Shown here: positions 45,885-53,828 of the stretch, piece after piece
Position numbering within the stretch: position 1 is the stretch's first letter
Layout of the letters: every line of letters starts with the position of its first letter
Source of the DNA: Butyrivibrio sp.
GTDB taxonomy: Bacteria > Bacillota > Clostridia > Lachnospirales > Lachnospiraceae
Direction of reading: 5' to 3'
Assembly: GCA_017615275.1 (NCBI GenBank)
Contig: JAGAAO010000025.1
Coordinates: 1 to 64,000 of the forward strand
DNA length: 64,000 nucleotides
Made by a program: the position numbers and the translations under genes
The notes under the pieces: model-generated
The model's database searches: none
Seen by the model: only the letters and a program-made list of their open reading frames with translations
What the model was told of the DNA's origin: nothing

Positions 45885-48494
45885 TTACAGGTGCTCTATA
45901 CGCTCAGTAACTACTTCCATGGTGCCTCTGCTGATCCTATACAATACATCTTCAAGAGAAATAAATTTTTTTCCTCTTATAAATTTCAGGTATTTGGGCG
46001 TAAATCTCATGCTGATTCCTTTGACATCAAGCCCTGCATTTACCTTATCCTGAATGGTGTCACAAGTATCTGCCGCATCATGTGCAAGACTCTTATTGAG
46101 TATGCATAGCAGCGTCCCTACTGTCCTTACTAGTCCTTCGGCGTTCACATCTTCGTTAACATCCAAAGATTGTAAAGCACCGATACTCCACTTCTTGATA
46201 TTATGATAAATTCCGTACTCACAGTCAAGTTCTACGAGTTTTTCTGTTGAACTATCATATAACCAAACTTCATTTCCCTTAACAAACATATCGCTTACCT
46301 TAAAGAGATTTCCGTCAAAAGGAAAGCTTATTCCGGCGTTCATCGCTCCCGTAAGAACGATGTTCGCATTTATAGAGGCAACTTCAGATTCGGATGTAAG
46401 TTCCTCTGCCACTTTTTCTTTTGCCTTATCCTCTATCCTTGCGCTCTCTTCGTGACTTATTCTCGTGGATGCATCATCCGGAGTCTGCACGGTGAACCTG
46501 TCTGTTCCGCACTCCTCAAAAGGTCCCGAAACAGGGAATCTTCCTCTCTTTCTTCCAAAGTAATCGCGGTCAAAAGAAATACTGCTTCCGTCGGGATTTT
46601 CAAACCTCTGCTCAGGCTCAAAAGCAAAGCCGAGCATATCTGTGTTCACAGGCACGGTAAATCCCCTTGGAAGGAACTCATAGAGATTCGTGTGAATCGT
46701 GTACCTTCCGTCACTCTCATCGACATAAAGGCTTATCTTGTGATCCTTGTCGACATGTGCCGAAGACTCATGTTCACAAGCTCGTGCGCCGTTAAAATAC
46801 GCATTGCCTCCGAAGTAAACAGGAAGATGATCGTAGTAAGGATCGTTTGATCCGTACTCCTTATATATATCTTTTGTAAAGCGCGAAAAATATTCCGAAG
46901 CGAGTGGATATTCGTTGTACGGAATTGTTCCGCAGATAAAATTATTTTTATCAAGCGTATCCGCGTTCTTCTTAACGCAGTAATCCACGAGGTCTCTTCT
47001 TACATCTTTCTGTACGAATATGTTGTTGTAAAATCTCGCATCACCGTGAAGGATCGTCATAAAGCCCGCAATCTTGGTAGAATGCGGAACATGATACGGC
47101 GTATATCTGGGTGAAGGAAACTTCTTGCCCAGATTATCGGTACCCTCTCCTACGTATGTAAAAGAGCCTGCTATCAGATTATGAACAAACGCTATACCCT
47201 GAGTTGAGATCCTGCCTGCGATATCTGACAAAAAGAGATTGTGATCGAGCAGAGTCGGACCGTGAGAAACCTCTACAAATATATCTTCACCAAGAGCCAG
47301 ATCATCTTCAATGATTGTTCCCTTAGGTGGAACATTATCATGGAAGAAGTTCTGGGATACTCTTGTTCCCTGCGCTTCCCAATCAAGCCAGATTCCTCTT
47401 GTGCAGTGATCTATATGGTTCCTTCTAATACAGGTATCGATCGCGGCGTGAAGCTTGATGCCTCCGATCTCGGCACCTGCAAGATTGTGTCTTGTATTGA
47501 TGTGATGAATATGGTTGTCTTCTATAATACAGAAAGCACCGCCCATATGACCAACGATTCCGGTCTGTCCGCAGTCATGAATATCACATCTTCGCACAAT
47601 ATGCGAACCCACAGTCTCTTTGTCCCATCCCTCGTTTACCGCCTGACACACGGCATCTCTCTGAGTCTGGGTACCATCCTTGAGTCTGTAAGTCGTCCAC
47701 TTGTTATCACTGCCCTTTTGGAAATACTTGCCAAGACTTATTCCGCTACACTTAGACTCCGATATCTCGCAGTCCTCTATTATCCAACCCTTTGACCAGT
47801 TGGGACCTACCATTCCCTCCTGAAAAGCTGTCGGCGGTGCCCACTGAGTGGCTGCCCTTGTAATGCAGAATCCTCGCAAGGTTATATAATTTATCCCACT
47901 TGTCTCAGGGAAAAAGCAAGCCTTTCTCACTGAGATCTCAACATTTTCAAAATTGGGGTCTTTGCCCATAAAGTTAGCGTAGATCACGGTACAATCATCT
48001 TCCTGTGCCGTAAACCACACGTACTCCGAATACTCGGGTTCCCATGACCTGTTATCTTTTTGCGGATGCAGACAAAAAGAAAGGTCAAATACCTCAAGCA
48101 TTGCCCTTTTATTAAGATATATCTCTCCTGTATGTGATGGAATCTTGGGATCGCCGAAAAACCAATCCCCGTGAACTTGCGTATTGAACGGATTGTAATC
48201 TCCGAAATAGCTGTTGGGAATGCGAACGCGCCAAACGTTATCAAACGCCTCCCAACCTTTTATCTCTTCGGAACCTGTGATAACGGCTCCGCCTTGTTCT
48301 GTACTAAGATAGGTTATTCGTTTATCTTCCGTTCCTGAATTATGCGGTCTTACCCACTCTCTGTATATTCCGGGTGCAACCATTACGGTATCTCCCGGAC
48401 AGGCAATCTCAGCCGCTTCAGAAATCGTCATAAACGGATGGCCTATCGATCCATCCCCACTTCTGGACACATTACCGGCAACATAAATCTTCAT
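45885..48494 (-). CDS. GH120 beta-xylosidase with C-terminal extension
   Basis: 869 residues from the ATG at 48494 (GGAGGG upstream). The first 660 match the fold and many motifs of GH120 XylC of Thermoanaerobacterium: GSIGHPFMTISEAAEI, a right-handed beta-helix, GLWLDWEAQG-type segment here IWLDWEAQGTRVS (nucleophile Asp about 371) and DIFVEVSHGP (acid/base Glu about 408), GIKLHAAIDT, VPHST. It cleaves xylose from xylo-oligosaccharides and lacks a signal peptide, as in intracellular xylosidases. Residues about 665-869 are not part of the known family and form an additional region of unknown role. First gene of the operon. Confidence 0.88.
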   Translation of the reverse strand: MKIYVAGNVSRSGDGSIGHPFMTISEAAEIACPGDTVMVAPGIYREWVRPHNSGTEDKRITYLSTEQGGAVITGSEEIKGWEAFDNVWRVRIPNSYFGDYNPFNTQVHGDWFFGDPKIPSHTGEIYLNKRAMLEVFDLSFCLHPQKDNRSWEPEYSEYVWFTAQEDDCTVIYANFMGKDPNFENVEISVRKACFFPETSGINYITLRGFCITRAATQWAPPTAFQEGMVGPNWSKGWIIEDCEISESKCSGISLGKYFQKGSDNKWTTYRLKDGTQTQRDAVCQAVNEGWDKETVGSHIVRRCDIHDCGQTGIVGHMGGAFCIIEDNHIHHINTRHNLAGAEIGGIKLHAAIDTCIRRNHIDHCTRGIWLDWEAQGTRVSQNFFHDNVPPKGTIIEDDLALGEDIFVEVSHGPTLLDHNLFLSDIAGRISTQGIAFVHNLIAGSFTYVGEGTDNLGKKFPSPRYTPYHVPHSTKIAGFMTILHGDARFYNNIFVQKDVRRDLVDYCVKKNADTLDKNNFICGTIPYNEYPLASEYFSRFTKDIYKEYGSNDPYYDHLPVYFGGNAYFNGARACEHESSAHVDKDHKISLYVDESDGRYTIHTNLYEFLPRGFTVPVNTDMLGFAFEPEQRFENPDGSSISFDRDYFGRKRGRFPVSGPFEECGTDRFTVQTPDDASTRISHEESARIEDKAKEKVAEELTSESEVASINANIVLTGAMNAGISFPFDGNLFKVSDMFVKGNEVWLYDSSTEKLVELDCEYGIYHNIKKWSIGALQSLDVNEDVNAEGLVRTVGTLLCILNKSLAHDAADTCDTIQDKVNAGLDVKGISMRFTPKYLKFIRGKKFISLEDVLYRISRGTMEVVTERIEHL

Positions 48495-48541
48495 ACTCCC
48501 TCCAATCCTGAATTCATATTCAGACATACATGCTAAATCGG

Positions 48542-48570
48542 TTGTATCCCAAAAAAAGATACAATATAAT
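48542..48570 (+). promoter_or_regulatory. Promoter of a 30-residue membrane peptide gene
   Basis: TTGTAT (48542-48547), 17-bp spacer, perfect TATAAT (48565-48570). AAAGGAG follows at 48588-48594 and ATG at 48601. Confidence 0.8.
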
Positions 48571-48600
48571 TATAGCATGATTAATCCAAAGGAGTACGCC

Positions 48601-48693
48601 ATGGCAAGAATGAAATTCCTTTATGCAATCGCCATATTGGCAGGATTTATCCTCGCCGGTCTTGCAATAAATTTTATCAGCTCTCTGTTTTAA
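48601..48693 (+). CDS. 30-residue single-helix membrane peptide
   Basis: A short gene below common ORF cutoffs. ATG at 48601 has AAAGGAG 6 nt upstream and a near-ideal promoter. The product begins MARMKF and continues as one hydrophobic helix (LYAIAILAGFILAGLAI), ending SSLF: a positively charged N-terminus, so N-in orientation. The TAA overlaps by 2 bp the opposite-strand stop of the GGDEF gene, so the two genes run tail to tail. Promoter, ribosome site and composition support it as a real small membrane protein; function unknown. Confidence 0.75.
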   Translation: MARMKFLYAIAILAGFILAGLAINFISSLF

Positions 48694-49841
48694 ATATTAT
48701 TCATCTTCCTCTGCTTGTACAGATCTGAATCTGCTCTTGCAATGAGTGACTGAATGGATATTGGAGCTTCATAATCATACTGAGCAATTCCCACGCTTAC
48801 GGTAAGGTCATACGCACATCCCGTAAGTTCGGGTATTCTCTTCACATTATTCTTTATCTGGTCGGCAAGCCAGCTGGCTTCCGCTCTGTAAGACATCTCA
48901 GCGACCACAACGAACTCATCCCCGCCGTATCTTGAAATAAAGAATCTGCTTCTGGGGCCCTGACAGGCATCCTTGATCGCATTCGCAACTCTTACCAGGA
49001 TCTTATCGCCTTCGCTGTAGCCGTAAGTATCGTTGATAGCCTTGAATCTGTCTATATCAATGATCAGCATAAAGAGAGAAAGACCGGGATTCTGGTTTCT
49101 CATCTTCTGCACCAGATACTTGTACATCTGGTTCTTGTTGTTGATCTGAGTCAAAGGATCGATAGAAACAAGGTTGTCCATATATGTTATGTATACGTAC
49201 AGAACCGCAGCAAGACTGCCATAGCAGACAAGCGGCACTCTCCAATACATAGCCTGCAAGATTCCAAGTAATATAGGTGTAACCGGGAATATACCGATCA
49301 TAAAATAGATATATCTGTCCGCATATCTGTCCTTACTGAACGCACGCGACAACGCCTTGACCGATGCGGCAAGAAGATACCCAAAGGGTATGATTATAAG
49401 TATCAGGTAGAGCTTTCCACCTGTCAGCTTACCATTCTCATCAAGATAATATACCAGTCCCGTCCTATATGCAGTCACGCACAACAGTGCAGATATCCAA
49501 ACCGGAACGCTGATTATAACTCTGGTCAGGTCACTCTCGATATATTTCTCCTTCTGCATAACCTCAGACAAGATATACCAGATATATGCTGCAACACTTA
49601 TCAAGAGGTATGTAAATACATTGGATAAATACAAAAGAGTCTTCGACGAGCCCAAACATCCGCCATCAACCAGTGCCCAAAATATTTCTGCAGCGCAATA
49701 TGCGATGAGTACAATTATAAGATTACCGAGATAAATTTGTGAAAGTTGCTTGTTTACGCCTTTTCTGATTTTGAACAAAAGGAATGCCATCAGAAATATA
49801 CAAGCAAGCTGAGCTTCAATGAAATAAAAGACGTATGTCAA
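48690..49841 (-). CDS. Membrane-bound diguanylate cyclase
   Basis: 383 residues from a TTG at 49841 with GGAGGT 6 nt upstream (upstream Met codons at 49886 and 49856 have no site). Seven hydrophobic segments (about 1-210) form a membrane sensor, followed by GGDEF (about 225-380) with IIDIDRFKAINDTYGYSEGD and RYGGDEF intact. The RxxD inhibitory site is not conserved (Phe in place of Asp). Expected to make c-di-GMP from GTP in response to an unknown signal. Part of a c-di-GMP neighbourhood with the EAL and PilZ genes. Confidence 0.9.
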   Translation of the reverse strand: MTYVFYFIEAQLACIFLMAFLLFKIRKGVNKQLSQIYLGNLIIVLIAYCAAEIFWALVDGGCLGSSKTLLYLSNVFTYLLISVAAYIWYILSEVMQKEKYIESDLTRVIISVPVWISALLCVTAYRTGLVYYLDENGKLTGGKLYLILIIIPFGYLLAASVKALSRAFSKDRYADRYIYFMIGIFPVTPILLGILQAMYWRVPLVCYGSLAAVLYVYITYMDNLVSIDPLTQINNKNQMYKYLVQKMRNQNPGLSLFMLIIDIDRFKAINDTYGYSEGDKILVRVANAIKDACQGPRSRFFISRYGGDEFVVVAEMSYRAEASWLADQIKNNVKRIPELTGCAYDLTVSVGIAQYDYEAPISIQSLIARADSDLYKQRKMNNI

Positions 49842-49946
49842 AATCAGACCTCCCATCAACCTCGTACACAAAAGTAATTTTATCACGAATCCCCAAAAAA
49901 TTCCTACGTTATTGCACTTTTTTATACAATGTTTATAAATAACAAA

Positions 49947-49972
49947 CGGAAGTCTTTCAAAAAAGACTTCCG
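49947..49972 (-). terminator. Terminator of the 101-residue gene
   Basis: CGGAAGTCTTT / AAAGACTTCCG with a tiny loop just downstream of the stop at 49977; the minus strand continues TTTGTTATTTAT. Confidence 0.7.
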
Positions 49973-49976
49973 CTAT

Positions 49977-50282
49977 TTATCCGCCGCCTGCGATGGCCTT
50001 CAGCGCATCAAATTCCGATTCGTACACTCCCCCGAGCCTTTCAATGTCTTCCCAAGTGTACCAAGCACCGCTAAGTTGAATCCCCCTTAGGGAAATGTCC
50101 GTGACGACAACCATAAAGGGCTGGTGCTTGACCACTATATACGCAGTCCTGTTTAGAGCGAAAGGTGTAACAAAAACATGCCCTGTATCAATGAGATGAT
50201 TTAATTGATCCAACGATAAACTCTTGGATAAAGGTACTGTTTTCATCATAGGCTTTACCCACTTTTCGTTTTTAAAACTCAT
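49977..50282 (-). CDS. Small protein of unknown function linked to the EAL gene
   Basis: 101 residues, soluble, no recognised family. The ATG lies 7 bp after the stop of the PAS-GGDEF-EAL gene, so it is likely co-transcribed and may be regulated or act with it. Its middle (HVFVTPFALNRTAYIVVK and later SLRGIQLSGAWYTWED) is beta-rich. Ends GGG. Confidence 0.7.
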   Translation of the reverse strand: MSFKNEKWVKPMMKTVPLSKSLSLDQLNHLIDTGHVFVTPFALNRTAYIVVKHQPFMVVVTDISLRGIQLSGAWYTWEDIERLGGVYESEFDALKAIAGGG

Positions 50283-50289
50283 TCCGACA

Positions 50290-51936
50290 TCATTTCCTTA
50301 TAAGTTCCATAAACTCATCAATTTCAACCGGTTTTGAATAAAGATAACCTTGGAAAGATGTGGCGCCGTAGTTTTTCATAATTTCTTTCATTGTTGGTGT
50401 TTCTATTCCTTCAATGGTAGAGCTTATCTTCATATTTCTGGCACATGCCAAAATAGCATCAACTACATACTGCTTCTCTTTGATGTTCTCAATATCCATA
50501 ACAAACGATCTGTCTATCTTGATGGCATCGATAGGTAATGTAATAAGAAGTTCAAGTGCAGAGAATCCGGTACCAAAATCATCAAGCGCGACCCTGATTC
50601 CCTTTGACTTCAAGAAGATCATCTCGTTTCTGAGAAACGATTCGTCTAAGAGTTTACATCTCTCTGTAAGCTCCAGACAAAGATTCTTTGGCGGATAGCC
50701 GGTTTGCTCAAGCAATCGCATCAGGTCTTTTCTAAAGTTCTGCCTCTCAAGCTGCATATATGAGAGATTTATGTTGAGAACGAAATCCGGAAATACCGGA
50801 AGAATCTTCTCTTTTACCGCAGTCATCGATGTCCTCATGATCCAATTACTGAGATCGTAGAAAAGAGGATCGTTCTCAAGCCACGCGACGAATTCTCCGG
50901 GAGGAACATTACCGATAGGATCCATGTTCCATCTCACAAGAGTTTCCGCTCCCACAAGCTTCTCGGTAACTGCATTGACTATGGGCTGATAACACATGTA
51001 AAAGCCCTTGCAGCCGTCGTTTATACAGTTCCTGAGGGTATTGATTATAAGTATCCTGTCATGATTGTTAATATAGTTGGCATCACTGAAAATAACAAGT
51101 TCTCCGTGTTTCTCATGCATGGACTCGTCAAGTCCCAGAAGTTCTCCCGTCAAAACAGTGTGCTCATCAATATCGTGATTTCTTATTTCAGCAAGGCTTC
51201 CTCCGAGGTTAATGGCAACCATGCTGTTGTCAATCTCTATGGAATGTCTCGCATAATCGGAAAGTTCTTTGTAAACTTTCGCCATTTCTTCTTTGGTGTA
51301 ATTACTCGAAACTATTGCGAACTTAGTTCCGCCCGCGTGGAAAACAAATGCTCTGTCGAGATAATCAAGGAGCTTCTCCGCAAAGACCTTAAGCACCTTG
51401 TTTCCTATCTCATAGCCGTAGATATTGTTGATCTCGTGAAAGTTACACAGACCAACCATAAGAATTATATAATCTTCTCTTTTGTCTTTAAAATCTCTTA
51501 AATCTGTAAGAAGTTTGTATCTTGTATAAAGATTGGTCACAGGATCGTATTCGGTAGCGATTCCGTGATTATCGATAGTACCCGCAAAATAGATCGGCTT
51601 GCCTTCATCATCATCTATAATAAAGCCCTTGCACGAACAAACGACGTATTCTCCTGATTTATCAAGCGCTCTGTAACTCATATCGTGAACTTTGCTGTTT
51701 CCTGCGATAAGATCCTGCAATGATTTCTGAAATCTCATTCTGTCCGCCGGATTCACAATAGATGCCCAAACCTCTCCGGCGTTCTCAACATACTCACCGG
51801 GAAGCTTAAACCTATCAGCACAACTCTTCGAAAACCTGCACACGTTTCTTTGAACATCGAATAAAAAAACATATCTGCTGTCGGAAGAATTTGCAAACGC
51901 TTCAAATACCTTACTCAAAAGCTCAGTCTTTTCCAA
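50290..51936 (-). CDS. PAS-GGDEF-EAL protein, probable c-di-GMP phosphodiesterase
   Basis: 548 residues: PAS (about 15-130), a GGDEF domain with degenerate signature AGGTKF (about 204-209), and an EAL domain (about 290-545). The EAL catalytic set is present: ETLVRW, NINLSYMQ, ELTER, DDFGTGFSAL, KIDRSFV, EGIET, QGYLYSKPV. So it should hydrolyse c-di-GMP, with the GGDEF domain used as a GTP-sensing or allosteric part. Followed by the 101-residue gene. Confidence 0.92.
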   Translation of the reverse strand: MEKTELLSKVFEAFANSSDSRYVFLFDVQRNVCRFSKSCADRFKLPGEYVENAGEVWASIVNPADRMRFQKSLQDLIAGNSKVHDMSYRALDKSGEYVVCSCKGFIIDDDEGKPIYFAGTIDNHGIATEYDPVTNLYTRYKLLTDLRDFKDKREDYIILMVGLCNFHEINNIYGYEIGNKVLKVFAEKLLDYLDRAFVFHAGGTKFAIVSSNYTKEEMAKVYKELSDYARHSIEIDNSMVAINLGGSLAEIRNHDIDEHTVLTGELLGLDESMHEKHGELVIFSDANYINNHDRILIINTLRNCINDGCKGFYMCYQPIVNAVTEKLVGAETLVRWNMDPIGNVPPGEFVAWLENDPLFYDLSNWIMRTSMTAVKEKILPVFPDFVLNINLSYMQLERQNFRKDLMRLLEQTGYPPKNLCLELTERCKLLDESFLRNEMIFLKSKGIRVALDDFGTGFSALELLITLPIDAIKIDRSFVMDIENIKEKQYVVDAILACARNMKISSTIEGIETPTMKEIMKNYGATSFQGYLYSKPVEIDEFMELIRK

Positions 51937-52076
51937 AATAATACCCTCATAAAAAAAGAAAAATTATGTAATTTTATTATACTATCCGCCTATATCTGTG
52001 TAAATTCGTTTATATATATTTAATATTTCCATGAAAAACTGCCGGTAGAAATACTGTAGAACTATTGAATAAAAGA

Positions 52077-52112
52077 ACAGAGCAAATCATCCCTATATGA
52101 TGACTGCTCTGT
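52077..52112 (-). terminator. Terminator downstream of the PilZ gene
   Basis: ACAGAGCA(A)ATCATC pairs with GATGA-CTGCTCTGT around CCTATAT; the minus strand then reads TCTTTTATTC. It lies 14 bp past the PilZ gene stop. Confidence 0.7.
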
Positions 52113-52125
52113 ATAATTATACTTA

Positions 52126-53022
52126 TTATAGATTGCGAAGGTCAAGCAGATTCTCGATTCTGCGTGCCTGTTCAGCAAATTTCTTTTCTTTATTGCGTTG
52201 ACGGAACGTTCTGTTATCTCTTACGTCCCTAAGCGGATGCTCAAGATTCTTAGGTATCAAAGGCTCTCCCGACCTGATAGTAATGGTTCTAAGCCTCTGC
52301 GAATCCTTCTTGTTCGCCACATCCTCTTCCAGCTCTCGAAGCTGCTGCTCCTTAGGAATCTGAGGATTGAGAGTTTCCTCCTTGGCATTGTTGTTCTCCA
52401 TCTCAGAGCGCATCTCTTCTTTCTTGGCTGTAAGAAGCCCTATAAGATCTACGTTGAGGTTCTCGATACTGCAACCTACGGCATTCTTCCTGCCAACCTT
52501 GAAGTTTCGTACAACCACAGTCTTAAGCTCGTAGTTGTGAAGAGTTGCTCCGTACCTGAACATAACATCGATCTTGTCTCCCGGAATGCAAGTAGTGCCG
52601 TCTTCCATTACCAGAGATATACCTCTCATCGAGATATCATGCACTATGCAGTTCCTCAGATCCATCTTGTTTCCGTTTACAGAAATAAGACCGAGCTTTT
52701 CAATATTGAAACGCTCTGCTCTTCTTGAATTCTCCGGCTCGAGTGTAGAAGAACATCTGATCAGGTGGTAGTTACCATACCTGGTCTTAACGGGAGTAAT
52801 TGTTGTAGACATGAACTTATACACTCTGCCGTCACGCTTATTCCTGATCTGAACGATCGACGGTTCCAAGAATTGTATGTACTTGCCAAAATACTCCATT
52901 GGATTTACCAGAAGTCCTGCAGCTACTCCAAAGACAGCCTCTGTCATCAATACGATCGAGTGTCCTTTAACGGCTGCGTAAATTTTTACCTCTGATCCAT
53001 TTCCGATTTCACTTACTTTCAT
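52126..53022 (-). CDS. PilZ-domain c-di-GMP receptor (YcgR/YpfA type)
   Basis: 298 residues: an N-terminal YcgR-like region (about 1-95), then a PilZ domain (about 97-205) with the binding motifs RRAER (100-104, RxxxR) and HDISMRG (128-134, D/N-x-S-x-x-G), and a charged helical tail. Binding of c-di-GMP would modulate motility or a surface process, as in flagellar brakes; no flagellar genes are in the window. Divergent from yggS. Confidence 0.9.
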   Translation of the reverse strand: MKVSEIGNGSEVKIYAAVKGHSIVLMTEAVFGVAAGLLVNPMEYFGKYIQFLEPSIVQIRNKRDGRVYKFMSTTITPVKTRYGNYHLIRCSSTLEPENSRRAERFNIEKLGLISVNGNKMDLRNCIVHDISMRGISLVMEDGTTCIPGDKIDVMFRYGATLHNYELKTVVVRNFKVGRKNAVGCSIENLNVDLIGLLTAKKEEMRSEMENNNAKEETLNPQIPKEQQLRELEEDVANKKDSQRLRTITIRSGEPLIPKNLEHPLRDVRDNRTFRQRNKEKKFAEQARRIENLLDLRNL

Positions 53023-53114
53023 ATATGAATCCCCATATAAGATTTTTGTGCCCTATAATATGATATACTATAACGGACAAAAATGAAAGACAAATAGAGA
53101 CAAAGGAGTGTCAC

Positions 53115-53813
53115 ATGATTAGGGAAAACCTTGAATTTGTGGAAAATAACATAAAAAAAGCATGCGAAAAATCAGGAAGAAGCAGAGATGAAGTCACCCT
53201 CATCGCAGTCAGCAAAACCAAGCCGGTAAGCGACATTCGCGAGGCTATGGCATGCGGAATCACAGTGTTTGGCGAGAACAAAGTTCAGGAGATCAGAGAA
53301 AAAACAGAAATTATTAAAGAACCTCTCTCCTGGCACATGATCGGACACCTTCAAGCCAATAAAGTCAAATATCTTCCCGGCGTTGCCTGCATGATACACT
53401 CTGTAGATAACAAAAAGCTCGCAGATGAGATAGAAAAACAGTGCGCCAAGCACGATATCAAGATGGATGTACTCATAGAAGTAAACATGGCAAAAGAAGA
53501 CACCAAATTCGGACTTTCTCCCGAAGAAGTAACTGATTTTGTCCGTGAAATCAGCACTCTTCCCCACTTAAACATAAGAGGTCTTATGACAATAGCTCCT
53601 TACACCGAAAATGCGGAGTCAAACAGAGTATATTTCAAAGGACTTAGAGAACTCAAAGATTCTATAAACAGCTTAAATATTCCCGGTGTAAACATGGACA
53701 CACTCTCCATGGGCATGACCGGCGATTACGAAGTAGCCATCGAAGAAGGTGCAACCTTCGTACGTGTGGGCACCGGTATCTTCGGAGAGCGCGACTACAG
53801 CAAAAAGGCATAA
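53115..53813 (+). CDS. yggS: YggS-family PLP homeostasis protein
   Basis: 232 residues. The PLP lysine is in AVSKTKP (Lys34), and HSVDNKKLADEI, GLMTIAPY and GMTGDYEVAIEEGAT follow, as in YggS/PROSC, which carries PLP and affects vitamin B6 homeostasis rather than catalysing a known reaction. AAAGGAG is upstream. A TTGTGC-N17-TATAAC promoter lies at 53046-53074. Often found beside sepF or a lipoprotein; here it is followed 15 bp later by a lipoprotein gene. Confidence 0.93.
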   Translation: MIRENLEFVENNIKKACEKSGRSRDEVTLIAVSKTKPVSDIREAMACGITVFGENKVQEIREKTEIIKEPLSWHMIGHLQANKVKYLPGVACMIHSVDNKKLADEIEKQCAKHDIKMDVLIEVNMAKEDTKFGLSPEEVTDFVREISTLPHLNIRGLMTIAPYTENAESNRVYFKGLRELKDSINSLNIPGVNMDTLSMGMTGDYEVAIEEGATFVRVGTGIFGERDYSKKA

Positions 53814-53828
53814 AAGAAGGACAAAAGC

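Noticed and set aside
47241-47795. 184-residue plus-strand ORF
   Set aside because: Antisense to the GH120 beta-helix; no ribosome site.
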